Assembly: GCA_036784855.1 (NCBI GenBank)
Contig: JAZDSV010000028.1
Location: forward strand, 62,001-126,000
Direction of reading: 5' to 3'
DNA from: Aphelidium insulamus
Lineage: Eukaryota; Aphelidiomycota; Aphelidea; Aphelidiaceae
DNA: 64,000 nt
Shown in pieces: positions 50,470-61,782 of this stretch. The number at the start of each line of letters is the position of its first letter. Positions within the stretch are counted from its first letter, which is position 1. A program made the translations under genes and the position numbers. The notes under the pieces were generated by a model that worked only from the letters and a program-made list of their open reading frames with translations, was not told the origin of the DNA and did not search any database.

Positions 50470-52943
50470 CTATTTGGGCATCGCAGTATCTGTCGTTGAA
50501 GCAGCATCCGTTGCCGGAGTCGACGCCGATACTGTTGACAGACTGAGCGCCAGCGCCAACTGCATGTCGTAGTCGTTCAGTAGCGACTTTTCCTCGCGCG
50601 ACAGTCCCGCCTCGAATGGTGAGTCGGAATTGATACCATTGTTGGTATCACCATTATTATTGTCATTACTGTCATTGTTGCCATTATTAGTAGCGTCGCC
50701 ATCATTTTCGCGCTCCGGGGCCACACTTTGCGGACGGGGCGACGGGAGTGGAGACTCGTCGAGCGCCATAATGTCCATCTGTTCCTTCTGTAACATCTGC
50801 TTGTGCTGCTGCGGCGACAGACCAAGCTGGTCTGGTGTGTGTGGCCGCGGCGAGAACAACGTGACTTCGACTGTGCGCGGTGTCGCTGTCGGCGGCAAAC
50901 TGAGTCGATTGAGGGGCGAGGTGCCGCCGCGGGTGGGCGATAGTGATGACGAACGTGCCGATCGATGAGTTCCAGTGCTGCCGGCTGCGCTGCTAGCTGC
51001 TGAAACTGAGCGTGCGCGACCATCGGCACTTCCCGGTGTGGTTGATGTCGCTGTAAGTTTAGACGCCGTGGACGGGAGCACTAATTCCGGCACTCCAAGC
51101 AAGTCGCCTTCTTCGGTGCGCTGTGGCTTTGGAGGTGGCGCGGGCGGTGACAGTGGCCCGGTTGCATTCGGGTGCGCTGCTGGCTCCGGTGCTCGGCTAT
51201 TACCACCCGATGCAGGCTGTGATGCGGTGGGCGTAAAGAATGAGGACGTGTTTTGTATGCGTGTCGGGGGCGGGGTGCCGCTCGGGGTGCCATTGCCACC
51301 GACGCTGGACGACGGACTCGAGTCAAAGGTGAAGAAGCGGCTGACGGACGAGAGGAGCGGTTTGCTCAGCAGCGATTTGGCCGTGGATGTCATGCTGGAC
51401 ACGGCGGCAGTGGCGGCGGCGCTCGACTCTGCGCCAAACATGAGTGAGCGTGACGGGGGCGCGGTGGGCGGCGACAACAGTGGCGACATCACCATCTCTG
51501 TCTGGTCGGCGGGCGGTGGCGGCGACATCAACTCGGCCTCGTCCATCTTGGACAGCGTAACGGCGATCATACTAAGGTATCAACATCAACAATTGTAGCG
51601 ATGAAGTGCCATGCACACTTACTGGTCACACTCCTCTGGGTCAATGGTCAGCGCGGCCGAGTCCAAGCGCTCAATGTAGCTTATGGCACCCATCAGGTTG
51701 GTGAGATGGTAGCCGCTCTCGGAGGCCAGCTTGGCGGGGTTGCGGAAGCGCGCAATGAACTGCGCGTTGGACATGAGCTTTGGCGGGTTGGCGCGCAATA
51801 CATTGAATATCAACACGGGCATGAAATCATCGGCGCTGGTGTGCGTGCTGCTGCTATTTAAGAAGCCTGTAATTACATTAGAAATACGTACGTACATAAT
51901 ATGTAATATGTACTACATATTACAAGTACACAAATAATCGTACTCATAATGATCTTGCAGCAGTTGAGAACGCAAATCAACTTGTCTCGCGGCGATTTGA
52001 ACTCGTCCATTCGGATTAGCTCCTGAGCCGCTGGGGCAATGAAGCATTTGCCGTGCAGTGCCGCAGGTATATCCAAATGTTGCTATACATTATCATTACT
52101 TCAGATAACAATGCTGCAAGTATATAATTACCTCGCCTATCCACTGAAAGAGAAGCATTTTCCGGCGCAACACTTCGTCACGCTGCCCGTCATCCGACGA
52201 GCTGGGCGAGAAACAAATTGGATACAACTTCATCATCACCAGCTTTTCCATTCCCTCCCTGGCCATATCCAATTGCTCTTCATTGCTGCCACGCCACGTT
52301 GACGTCTCGCACATCTTTTCCATAATAAACTTCATAAAGTCCAGCACGATTTTGCCCTAAATAAGTGTTATAAATAAGATACATGTAGATATGCATACAT
52401 ATACACCTGTCATACCTGCTCCTCGGGGGACCAAATCTTCTTTGTAAACTCCTTGAGAAAGGAGCGGTAGTAGCGGGTGACAATGTAGGTCTGCGGCTGC
52501 CGCATCTTTAGCAGGAACGCCTCAAAGTCCAGCGGCGGCAGGTCGTTAAAGTGCGACACCGAGTTGTCAAAGTTGCCGCCGACTACCGCGGCCGGGGACG
52601 CCGTTGTGGTGGCCATGGTGATGGTTGGGTGGGGCGGCGGAGGCGGCGGGGTGGCTGTCGATGGAGAGGTCGAGGTTGCTGAAAGTTTAACTGGCGATGC
52701 ATCTTTTGGCAATGGTGGCGGTGCTGGTTGCTCCTTTTCATTGGGCTTGGCGGGGCCGACTGAAGGAGCGGTGGCCGATGTGTCCACTTCAGTCTGGCTA
52801 GTCCCCTGTGCTTCGTGGCCATTCATGGCTGCATCTCCAGCCGCACTCTCCAGTGGCGCTGCGGGAGATTCAAGTACACCAACTGTACCGGCACCGTCCA
52901 GTGCTGGCTGAGCGTTCTCTGCCGGCGTCTCGGTGACGTCCAT
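50470..52943 (-). CDS. VPS9: VPS9-domain Rab5 guanine exchange factor (Vps9/Rabex-5 type)
   Basis: Activates Rab5-family GTPases on early endosomes. Five exons (52943-52416, 52356-52132, 52082-51944, 51866-51623, 51571-50470) give 745 residues. A proline-rich disordered N-terminus (about 1-130) leads to the helical bundle: FEAFLLKMRQPQTYIVTRYYRSFLKEF, GMEKLVMMKLYPICF and KMLLFQWIGE. The VPS9 catalytic core follows: RDKLICVLNCCKIIMS, ADDFMPVLIFNVLRANPP and GYHLTNLMGAISYIERL. The last 350 residues are Ser/Thr/Pro-rich with an N/D/G run. They end in a UIM-like motif, LLNDYDMQLALALSLS (about 715-730), predicted to bind ubiquitin; Rabex-5 instead uses an N-terminal A20 finger and yeast Vps9 a CUE domain, neither of which is seen here. 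All phases close. Confidence 0.94.
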
Positions 52944-53283
52944 TGATCGATCAGAATTCGACGAGTGAATATTGTGGCTGCAGTTTATGTAATGTACATT
53001 GGTGACAATGTCCTAGTACATAGTACACAGTACAGCGTAATAGTAGCAGCATGCCACCAAGGAAACTTGCACATTATATAACATCATGCACACTACTTCA
53101 CAACTGATGTGACCAGGTGAACCAACTGTGCATCAACCGTCTAGTGTGGACTTGCAAGGTCTTTAAAGTCAAATCAATGCCTGTCTGCATGCATTATCTG
53201 TGTGTGTAATACATACAAGCTGGATGAACTCAACAAAAACTATGTAAATATGTACACGCGGTACAAATTACCTTCATATGTAC
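52944..53283. other. Region upstream of the VPS9 gene
   Basis: About 340 bp of AT-rich DNA between the VPS9 start and hAT element B. It includes GTACATAGTACACAGTACAG-like short repeats near 53010-53035. No gene was seen. Confidence 0.5.
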
Positions 53284-53291
53284 ATACAAAG
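53284..53291 (+). repeat. Target-site duplication, left copy (hAT element B)
   Basis: ATACAAAG, repeated exactly at 54050-54057 on the other side of the element. Confidence 0.85.
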
Positions 53292-54049
53292 CAGGGCTCG
53301 GGGATATTTATTTATATTTATTCTTGGTCCAATTTAGAGGCTAAATAAATAACTAGATATTTTTCTAGTTTTTTGTGAATATTACTATATAAAAAAATAT
53401 TGACCACATTATTGAAATTCGAGAACTGTTCATCATTAAAATAAGGATTGAAACGAATGATAACGATCTAGTGCATACCAAACACTAATTGGCCTTCAAA
53501 GGCCTTCAAATCTTCAATTGTATGATCCATTTGTGGTGCTCAGACATTAAACCGGTGTAATAAGCCATTCAATTATCGGCGTGGGGAGCTTAAACCAGTG
53601 TCAGTATACTATGACGCCAGATAATTTCCGCATGAAACGTACATTGTTATTGCAAAAATCAGGTACCATTAACTTCATGCAATACTTTATCAGTTTATCA
53701 GTTGGTAGAGTCGTAGAAATGGTAGATCAGTCTTTCAAGGGCTGGTACACACAAAAACAGTACTACAGTGTATGTATATTATATTTGTATCTATTGTACA
53801 TAATGTCAAAAGTGAGCTTCTGGGAAGTCAGAATGGACATTAGAGGGCGTGAAATGATGAATTACGATATCTGTTGTTCGATTACCACACTTTCAGTAAT
53901 CGTCCGTCGCAAAATGTGGACCTTTTATTCTCATTTTCGATGCTTTCAATATTTATTTTATATTTAAGTATCGACATGTCGGAAAAAATATAAATATAAA
54001 TATATTTATTCAGAATAAATATATTTTTTATATTTTTCCCCGAGCCCTG
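53292..54049. mobile_element. hAT-like non-autonomous transposon, 758 bp (element B)
   Basis: Inverted ends begin CAGGGCTCGGGGA on both strands (13 bp identical)  and grade into AT-rich subterminal DNA with TATTTATATTTATTC-type repeats. An exact 8-bp duplication, ATACAAAG, flanks the element. The ends share AGGGCTC with element A but differ otherwise, so this is a related but separate family. A 128-codon frame at 53581-53967 has no clear transposase signature. The element ends 54 bases before the target copy and start codon region of the adrenodoxin reductase gene, so it must overlap or abut that gene's promoter or leader. Confidence 0.85.
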
Positions 54050-54057
54050 ATACAAAG
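54050..54057 (+). repeat. Target-site duplication, right copy (hAT element B)
   Basis: ATACAAAG, identical to 53284-53291. Confidence 0.85.
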
Positions 54058-54111
54058 ATATCTTGGTATTAAAGATTGCTTCAACGCAGACCTGATCGCA
54101 ATATAATAACA

Positions 54112-55897
54112 ATGCAACGGCGCCTGATCAACACGGCCGCCAGTGCTGCTTCCACCAAGACGCGGCCGTGGCGCATTGGAATAGTGGGCAGTGGTCCCGC
54201 GGGTTTCTACACGGCGTACCGCGTGCTCAAACAGGTGCCGCGCTGTGAGGTGGACGTGTTGGAGGCGATGCCGGTGCCGTACGGGTTGGTGCGCTACGGC
54301 GTCGCTCCCGATCACCCCGAGGTCAAGGTTGGCGGGCGTGGTGGTCACCGCTATGTGTACTGTTTGCTTACACAGTGCAATGTGTGCAGGCAGTGCAAAA
54401 TAAGTTTGACGCGGTGGCGGCGGATCCGCGCTTCCAGTTCCTGGGCAATGTGCGGTATGTCCGTATGCTGGGTGTACGTATATGTATATGTTTCGCGTAG
54501 TTGAACCACTTGCCAGGCTGGGTGGAGGTGGCGGTGTGGCGGTGCGTGACTTGGCGGCGCGCTTTGACGTGCTGGTGTTGGCGTATGGCGCCGCCGCCGA
54601 CCGCAAACTGGACATTCCCGGCGAGACCACGCTCAAGAATGTGGTGTCGGCGCGTGATTTTGTCGGCTGGTACAATGGACGGCCGCCGTCTGCTGCTACA
54701 CAGAAGTCATCGGTATCCTCCTCAGCCATGACAAGCAGCACCGCAACTGCCAAGCGGCCGCCGCCATTCGATTTGACAAGGGGCGAGCAGGCGCTGATTG
54801 TCGGCCAGGGCAACGTGGCCATTGATGTGGCCCGCGTTCTTCTGTCGCCCATTGACGCGCTGGCGCGGACAGATATCGCCCAGGAGGCGCTAAATGCTCT
54901 GCGCCTGAGCCGGGTGCGCCACGTGACTGTTCTCGGCCGGCGTGGCCCCGTGCAGGTATGCTTTTATATCCAAGCGCTATACTCTGATACTAATTATATG
55001 CAGGCCGCCTTCTCCATCAAGGAGCTGCGTGAAATGTTGCATTTACCCGGTGTGGCACTGCAGATGGACCGGCAGCTGCTGGAGCGGCATGCTGAGCTTT
55101 ACGGTGCCGTGTTGAAGCGTGATCGTGCCAAGCATCGTCTTGTCAAACTTTTGCTGGACTACAAGCCGCCTCTGGACTGCGCGCGCACATGGTCTCTGCA
55201 ATTTCTCCAGAGTCCCGTAGAGCTGCTGGGCGGTGATGGTGACCAAACCGCTTATGTCGAGTCGGTGCGCACCGAGCACAACCAGCTGGTCGAGGAGGAG
55301 GACGGGAACAGTACAACAGTGCGCGCCATTGGGACTGGCACCTATTACACACACCCGGCAAACATAGTGTTCCGGTCGGTGGGCTACCGGAGCACGTCGG
55401 TGCCGGGGCTGCCATTCGACGCACGTCGCGGCATTGTTCCCAACATTCAGGGCAGAGTGCTGCAAGAGGCAAAGAGTACTGATAACACCGAACCCGCGGT
55501 GGCACCTGGAATATACGTGGCTGGATGGCTAAAGCGCGGCCCAACCGGTGTCATTGCCACCACAATGTATGACGCGTTCCAGACCGCGGATTGTATCTGC
55601 GCCGACATTGGCTCCAGCACACCTGATGCACATCCACGTGCTGCCACAACTGCCGCACCAGCCCAAAACAGTAGTCAGCTACTAGCTGCCGGCACCGAAA
55701 CACTGGACCGGCCCGGGTTCCTGAAGTGGCTGCGTGATGGCGGCCAACGACCAGTCACATTTCAGGACTGGAAACGGGTGGAGGCGGAGGAGGAGCGGCG
55801 TGGTGCCTTGGTGGGGAAACCGCGGGAGAAGTTCACATCTGTTGATGAGATTTTGCGCGCCATTGAGGCGCTGAGGCCGCCGTCAGAAAAGAGTTGA
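54112..55897 (+). CDS. FDXR: Mitochondrial NADPH:adrenodoxin (ferredoxin) reductase
   Basis: FAD enzyme that passes electrons from NADPH to mitochondrial ferredoxin for Fe-S cluster and heme synthesis. Four exons (54112-54327, 54390-54454, 54517-54955, 55004-55897) give 537 residues. The basic start MQRRLINTAASAASTKTRPW fits a mitochondrial presequence. The FAD-binding GIVGSGPAGFYTAYRVL is followed by PVPYGLVRYGVAPDHPEVK, the NADPH site VGQGNVAIDVARVLL, GRRGPVQ|AAFSIKELREML and the C-terminal FAD contact AGWLKRGPTGVIATTMYDAF. A roughly 30-residue Ser/Thr/Ala insert follows FVGWYNGRPP. The acceptor at 54515-54516 was chosen because it yields GNVRLGGGGGVAV in frame; the nearer TAG gives a stop. 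The 48-nt third intron is in frame and stop-free. Confidence 0.96.
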
Positions 55898-56390
55898 GTG
55901 CAATGTAATAGACAAGGTGATGGTAAATATTTGGACTGTGTAAATAAACGTCTGGGAGCATAAATGTCCATTTCATACAAATGTGCTCACAAGTATCTGC
56001 AAAGCACAACGTGACATGGTATCTGATATGCATTGCAACACAACAGCCAAATTTACTTAACAACTGATGCAGCGATACATGCCAAGAACTCTGCAAGTAC
56101 GGCAACTAATCTCACATGTGTATGCAGGATACTTTGTCATACAAGCTGTTTGAAATTGCATTTTGTCACTGTCATAGGTGCGATTGCTCTTGACAGCATC
56201 ATTGCCCATAAGAGGCGCCTGTCAGGGTTGTGCATTGAAGTCTCTCATAAGAATATAATCACACCCGAAATATTTAAGTCAAATTACCACGGCATACATC
56301 AACTCATCCAGTTTTCTTGATGAACCGAGGCCTGTAACTTAATTCAGCAACTGTTTATGGGATTGGCATGCGCCTCGAGGTACAACAGTG
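55898..56390. other. Gap downstream of FDXR
   Basis: About 490 bp. A 95-codon plus-strand frame at 56033-56320 has no recognisable motif. No repeats or RNA genes were seen. Confidence 0.4.
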
Positions 56391-56699
56391 ATGCACGCCA
56401 TACTCATAGAGCAGGTCGTGAAGGAGCCATGGGCGGACATGTCGCACAAAGTGCTGTCGTCCGATGAGCATGAGGCCTATTGTGCCGGCGCGGAGGTGGC
56501 ACTGACTATTTAGCATGACAATGACTTTGTTCACGGTGAGTTTCGGCCAGCAAATGTTATATTTGGCAAAGAAGCACGACAGACAAAGTCTTTAACTGGA
56601 CTGGCAACTGTCAAGGCCACTATATGTCATGGATACCAACTCAAACTGAACTACTATAAAAGATGCTGCCAGTCCTGTTTCTGCTCAAGACTTGTGTAG
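56391..56699 (+). pseudogene. Relic of a protein-kinase-like gene
   Basis: A frame from ATG 56391 reads WADMSHKVLSSDEHEAYCAGAEVALTI, meets TAG at 56511-56513 and continues in the same frame with HDNDFVHGEFRPANVIFGK. The second part looks like the catalytic loop of eukaryotic kinase-like proteins with the form L-H-x-x-x-x-V-H-G-D-x-R-P-x-N-I. The TAG sits exactly where a leucine (TTG to TAG) would precede HDND, and the catalytic aspartate is replaced by glutamate. Downstream the frame degenerates to a stop at 56697-56699. No N-lobe is recognisable. It is probably a truncated, inactive copy. Confidence 0.5.
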
Positions 56700-56746
56700 A
56701 CAATTATGCACATATTTCGTCACATGAATCTAAAATGTCTAATGTA

Positions 56747-58369
56747 TTAGTTAGGTGGAGTGATGGTACAATCTAGACGAGGCCGCTTTGTCACACTCTC
56801 TTCCGTGACATCATCAGTAGCAGCAGGCACATCTGCCGCATCATCCACACCAACATCTCCAGCAAGGACTCGAGTCATTGACACCACAAAGCCACCAGAG
56901 CCAGACATATTGTTCAGCGGATGAGTGCGCCTGGGCATCACTTGGTACTTGCGCAACCACAGCTCAGACATTTGCACATTCAAAAACAAATCAGAGCTGC
57001 GGCCGTGCGAATACACGTGTGCCAAGTACTGTATGATATGTTAACGTATTGAAACGTATACATTAAAGGCACATATACATGCCTGCGCCTCGGGAGAGTA
57101 GACAACCACCGGTCGAGAGCCGAGCAAGTAGGGCGTGGCAGCCTGCACGATAGAGAGCGCGGTGTAGCCAGTCTTGCCGGCACTGCCACCATGCACGACA
57201 ATCAGCGCGTCAAATTCAGCTCGGAGCAGCAGGGCGCGACTAGCCGTGACCCGCGCCGCACGATCCTTCAGGTACTTTATGCGCTCGACGCTCTTGGTGG
57301 CCAGCCGCTGCTCACTCGGACAGTCCTGCACCGCATCGCTGCGTATGCGCGCCCACTGCAGCGTGTGCAGACATGAGCGCTCCGCGGACGACAAGTTGGC
57401 GTACTGCACCGCAGACACCGCGGGTAATTCCCGTTCATGCAGCAGCAGCAGGCGGCCACAGCCAGCCAGACGCTCCAGGATGGCAGCGGCCATCACACCA
57501 CTCGACTCCTCGTCCACCAGCAGCACGCGACAACCGGCGTGCACATTGGCATGGCACAGTATCAGCCCCAGGGTGTCCACGCGCAGATCCCGGATCTTCA
57601 TGGGATTGCGTTGTGAGAGGTGTTGGCACAGTGCGGCGGCTGTGGGCTCCAGCAGTGTGAAGCGCTTGCCAAACTTGACTTCCTTGCGGCGCACATACTT
57701 GGCCTTGGACATTTCGGATTTCTGTTCGAATGCGCTGTTGTTGCGCGCCAGTTCTTCGATTACCGTCTATATATGTATGTACGTAAGTATGTATAGAGCA
57801 AATTAGCAGTGATATGCGCGTGTATAACGACACAGACAGACACACACCTTGGAGGTCAGTGTTCCGTTGAGGCAATCATCTTTTAAGCGCAACACATCGG
57901 CATGCTGAAGGCGCTGAATGTCGGGCGCGTCCACAATGTGCCGGTTGTTGGGTCCCTGCACGCCAGCTGTCTTGTCTGCTCCATCCATAGTCATCGCTGT
58001 AATTCCATCGCCAGCATTGTGCTGAGGCACGGGAGACACGCCCGGCAGCGTCCACTCCACCAACTCGGCATCGACCAGTTCATCGCGCGGCACCGCACGC
58101 ACCTCATTATCACGCACAATCTCATAGGTGACACCCATGGGCCGCCCGAGCAGACAGTCCCAGCGGAACGCGCCGTGTCGACCCAGCGAGAGTTTGGCGC
58201 CGGCCGCCACCTGGGCCAGCTTGGTACTGCCGTTCGGCAACCGCATCAGCACCCACTGGCCATTGCGCACTGTCCACGGCGCGCTATCGGTGGCATTACT
58301 CGCAGCCGTAGTGTCTGCGGTCTTGGTGGCTGTGGAGGTGCACGGCGCGTCACTATGAGCGCGCGTCAT
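56747..58369 (-). CDS. TRMT6: tRNA m1A58 methyltransferase non-catalytic subunit TRM6
   Basis: RNA-binding subunit of the TRM6-TRM61 complex that methylates adenine 58 of tRNAs (yeast Gcd10). Three exons (58369-57848, 57766-57083, 57028-56747) give 495 residues. The N-terminal beta-barrel region includes VRNGQWVLMRLPNGSTKLAQV and GAFRWDCLLGRPMGVTYEI. The central part has LQHADVLRLKDDCLNG, EQKSEMSKAKYVRRKEVKFGKRFTLLEPT and RDLRVDTLGLILCHANVHAG. The Rossmann-like C-terminal half has ESSGVMAAAILERLAGCG, ending ELWLRKYQVMPRRTHPLNNMSGSGGFV. No SAM-binding GxGxG motif is present, as expected for this subunit. Intron 57029-57082 is GC-AG with donor CAG|GCATGT; using the GT three bases further breaks the frame. 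Confidence 0.93.
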
Positions 58370-58671
58370 TTGAATTTCTTCTTTTCCTTTTTCCCTGATT
58401 GTTGGCTTAACAAACACTTGGCTTAACAAGCCGTACATACAGTGACTCGTGCAAGTGCACAAATACGTGCACACAGGCACACTAGTATATGTGCGGCACA
58501 CACTGGCATATACGGAGCCTTTAAACGGCTGTAAATACTGTACCGGATAATACCATTCTGCCGTGCGCATACTACAAGCGCACACTACAGAAGTGGATGC
58601 TAAGCCTGAACAGCATGTAAATGGAGTACAACTTGGTGATAAATAATGTTTATTAAAACTTATAAAATAGC
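58370..58671. other. TRM6 upstream region
   Basis: About 300 bp with CACAC- and GTGC-rich patches near 58440-58510, probably the TRM6 promoter and leader, then AT-rich DNA at the 3' end of the next gene. No other feature was seen. Confidence 0.45.
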
Positions 58672-59586
58672 TTAGTTATTCAGGCGATGACGCACCAGTG
58701 CCAACAGCTCTTGCTTGCGCGGCATGTGCTCGTTGGCCTGCAAGAGCGAGAGGCATTCCGCGTCCACTGGGGCACCCATATCCACTCCACTGAGGAACAG
58801 TTTGTAGTCGCGGCCTTGCGCGGCGCCATACAGAGCATTAGACGGCCACTTGGCTAAATCAACGCTGTCCAGCCAGTCCAACACATTCCATCTGTAGTTG
58901 TTCAGTGCGGCCTTCTGCAGACGCTTCCCGTCCAACAAGCGGCGATCCACATTTGCTGTGTCTTGGAGCGCCCACTGCAAGATATTCACGTGCCCATTCG
59001 ACGCGGCATAGTCCAATGCATGCGGCATGATGGGATACCCGTTGGCACACAGCCAGCTAAAGACATCGACCTTACCGCGCGCTGCAGCCATGGGCACCAG
59101 TACATTGAACAGCGTTTCAATGGAGATGTCGGCATGGACTTTCAAGTGCCGCCATACTGCGATATCATGTCTGCCTTTTATAGCGTTGCGTGCATTAAGC
59201 AATGCCATCAAGTGCGGCCCGTGCAGTTGCTGCAGCGCACGCAAGTCGCCACTCCGAACAGCTGTCAACATCTTGTTTAGATGGTGCGCAAGAACATCAT
59301 CGGCAAACGCTTCTCGCAACCGTGTGGGATCCCTGGCATCCAGCGCGCCCCATAGCTCTTCAGCCTGAGTGTCAAACACGCTTTCCGCAGACTCGGTGAC
59401 CGCATTTCCGTCGTATGCAATACCAACCTCATCATCAGCATAATCAGTGAGTAACACAGTAGGTCCAGCTGCGGTTCTTGAATCGGTGGGCACAGCTTTG
59501 ACCAATAGCTGACCAAGCGAACAGCCGAGAGTGGAAACCACCAGCCAGACCACGTAGCAGTCCATAGTGCGCACGGTAGTAAGCAT
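58672..59586 (-). CDS. Secreted ankyrin-like protein (intact family member)
   Basis: Single-exon gene of 304 residues from ATG 59586, or 297 from ATG 59565. The start MDCYVVWLVVSTLGCSLGQLLVKAVPT is a good signal peptide. A short acidic stretch and a helical segment with LTAVRSGDLRALQQLHGPHLMALL follow. Then come degenerate ankyrin repeats: MAAARGKVDVFSWLCANGYPIMPHALDYA, ASNGHVNILQWALQDT, ALNNYRWNVLDWLDS and NALYGAAQGRDYKLFLSGVDMGAPVDAECLSLL. The form A-x-x-G-x-x-x-x-L-x-W-L is common in large ankyrin families of microbial eukaryotes and giant viruses; here the host-type signal peptide and neighbours argue for a cellular gene. It is the only undamaged copy of the family in the window. Function unknown; secretion suggests an extracellular or endomembrane role. 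Confidence 0.75.
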   Translation of the reverse strand: MLTTVRTMDCYVVWLVVSTLGCSLGQLLVKAVPTDSRTAAGPTVLLTDYADDEVGIAYDGNAVTESAESVFDTQAEELWGALDARDPTRLREAFADDVLAHHLNKMLTAVRSGDLRALQQLHGPHLMALLNARNAIKGRHDIAVWRHLKVHADISIETLFNVLVPMAAARGKVDVFSWLCANGYPIMPHALDYAASNGHVNILQWALQDTANVDRRLLDGKRLQKAALNNYRWNVLDWLDSVDLAKWPSNALYGAAQGRDYKLFLSGVDMGAPVDAECLSLLQANEHMPRKQELLALVRHRLNN

Positions 59587-60052
59587 TTTGTACACGAAGT
59601 GAACACGTGCTATCAGAACGTGCAATGGAACCAGGCAGCTTGCATCGTGCACGGGCCGGCCAATCACATTCATCGAGTGGGCTTTGCTTACTACATAGAC
59701 TATAATAATTATGTGCAAAACTATAATTAGGCACAATAAGCAGCCTTGCAATGACTACAGCTATTAGCTGATAACTTTACATGCCCGCGGTTGGACAGAC
59801 TTCTCTTGGCAGTCGTTCATCATGGAACAACATTCCATCGTGTATTCAATAACGAGCGGCGGGAATATGCGCTACACATACATCAGTCATATGTACTACA
59901 CATCAGGTCACATGAGGGGCTATAGCTATATGTTATTTTCCAGTAAGTCGCCATCAGTGTGGTCAACGTGCTGAAAATCTGAAATCAGTTGATGCTGCCA
60001 CGAATAAGGATGGATACTCCATTGAGTTGGACTGATGACTGATGACTCGATT
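59587..60052. other. Intergenic stretch
   Basis: About 470 bp without a convincing gene. The upstream extension of the preceding frame (to 59751) lacks a conserved start. A GCCAATCA box lies at about 59660. Confidence 0.4.
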
Positions 60053-60094
60053 GCAGCATCACATGGTCACTTGGAGTTGTTGAAGTGGCAATAG
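60053..60094 (+). pseudogene. Ankyrin repeat scrap
   Basis: Reads AASHGHLELLKWQ and then TAG, preceded in frame by MTDDSI. This is one nearly perfect ankyrin helix pair start of the A-A-x-x-G-H-L-x-x-L-K-W-L type, standing alone. It is a decayed remnant of a longer repeat gene. Confidence 0.45.
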
Positions 60095-60260
60095 CGTTGC
60101 GCATAGACAGCAAGTAAATACCTCAATACAATTACCTATTAAGCAATAGGTCCATACATATGTATACATACACAATACATGCGGAGAATTCGAGACAACT
60201 TCACGTATGTACCTTGTCGATGCACGCGTGTGTGAATTATCGTGAACATAAATATCAATT

Positions 60261-61591
60261 ATGACTTCTGATGACGACACCGTGCAACAGGCGGCCACGG
60301 ACGCGGACACCACGGCTGGCACCACCACCTCCACCGCCACCTCTGACAATGCGCGCGCCTACTTTTACCACCCGTCCATTGACCAGGCTGTGGCTGGAGT
60401 GGGCGCCGGTGCCGCCACCACTCTGTGCATGCACCCGCTGGACATGGTCAAGACGCGCATGCAGGGTTAGACCATCCGTGTCCGATATGTAGTGTGTGCC
60501 TGTATACATATAGATATCTACGTGGGCATATTGCTTATCATATAAATACTAAGATCAACACTGGCAGTGGAGGGCGGAGCGGTTGTTGGACGTGCCACCC
60601 CGGCGGATAGATCAGTGTTTGGGCGGTTGAAGCACGCGTATCGCGCCGACTCGGCCGGTGTGCCGGGGCTGTACCGTGGTCTGCAGGCAAACCTGGCCGG
60701 CTCCACGCTGTCATGGGGCCTGTATTTCCTGTGGTACTCGATGTTAAAACGGGCGGCTGCCACGCACTATGCCACCAGTAGTACAAGTGCTGGAAGTAGT
60801 AATGGGAGCAATGCGTCGTCGCTGAGTGCTGCCATGCACCTGACCACGTCTGGTGTGGCCGGGGTGCTCACCTCGCTGCTCACCAACCCGCTGTGGGTGG
60901 TGAAGACGCGCATGTGCGTCCAGCAGTCCCCGCACGCTCCCGGTGCCTATCGCAGTCTTGCCGGTATGAAGATAATATGTCTGGATACATGCAACATATA
61001 TATTACATCTATGTGAATATTCACACAGATGCGCTGCGGAGAATATGGCGCGAAGAGGGCGTCAGGGGACTGTATCGCGGCTGGCTACCATCGCTATTTG
61101 GAGTGTCGCACGGGGCCCTTCAGTACGCATACATGTATTATTGTAGATCTAGGTACTGCCTGAACAAAAACTCTTCCAGGTTCGTGGTGTATGAGGAGAT
61201 GAAGAAGGCGAGGCATCAGCGGCGTGGAGAGAGTGCGCCCGTGGAACATAGGCCGCCTGTTGTCACGTACATTGCCATGGCCGCCTGCTCCAAAGTGGTG
61301 GCCACCGTCTCCACCTATCCGTACCAGGTGGTGCGCAGCCGTCTCCAAGACAACCACAGCCACAGCAGCAATAATATGACAATGCATAACGGTGGCGGTA
61401 GTCAGGCGCCGCGCAGTGGTGGCCAAGACGGCATGGTGGCGGTGATGAGGGCAGTGTGGCGCGAGGCGGGCGTGCGTGGCTTCTACCGCGGACTGGCAGC
61501 CAACTTGATGCGCGTGGTGCCCGGCACGTGTGTCACATTTGCCGTCTACGAAGCGCTCACCTCGCACCTGCGCCGTCTGGCCTATAAATAG
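60261..61591 (+). CDS. SLC25A32: Mitochondrial folate/FAD carrier (SLC25A32/FLX1 type)
   Basis: Inner mitochondrial membrane carrier importing folates and/or FAD. Four exons (60261-60465, 60568-60963, 61029-61122, 61180-61591) give 368 residues. Carrier signatures are HPLDMVKTRMQ, NPLWVVKTRMCVQQ and YPYQVVRSRLQD. The NPLWVVKTR form, the YRGLQANLAGSTLSWGLYFLWYSMLK segment (tryptophan in the substrate region) and LPSLFGVSHGALQFVVYEEMK are characteristic of the SLC25A32/FLX1 group. A Ser/Asn-rich insert (STSAGSSNGSNASS) and a His/Asn/Gly insert after the third signature lengthen it relative to the usual 310-320. Intron 61123-61179 (57 nt) is in frame and stop-free. Confidence 0.95.
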
Positions 61592-61601
61592 AGACACAGT
61601 C

Positions 61602-61626
61602 TGTGTGTGTGTGTGTGTGTGTGTGT
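61602..61626 (+). repeat. (TG)n microsatellite
   Basis: About 12 TG units directly after the SLC25A32 stop codon. Confidence 0.8.
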
Positions 61627-61782
61627 TGTGATATCGTTGTTACACTCATACACAGCAGTTATACAAGCAGTTATATACAAGCGGATATCGCCTACTGCGC
61701 AGCACACCGACACACCTCCGACAAAGATATCAGCCTGCAGATACACCCAACTACACCCATATACAGATATACAGACACCCGA

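Noticed and set aside
53581-53967. 128-codon frame as a separate gene
   Set aside because: It sits inside hAT element B, is AT-rich and carries no recognisable motif.
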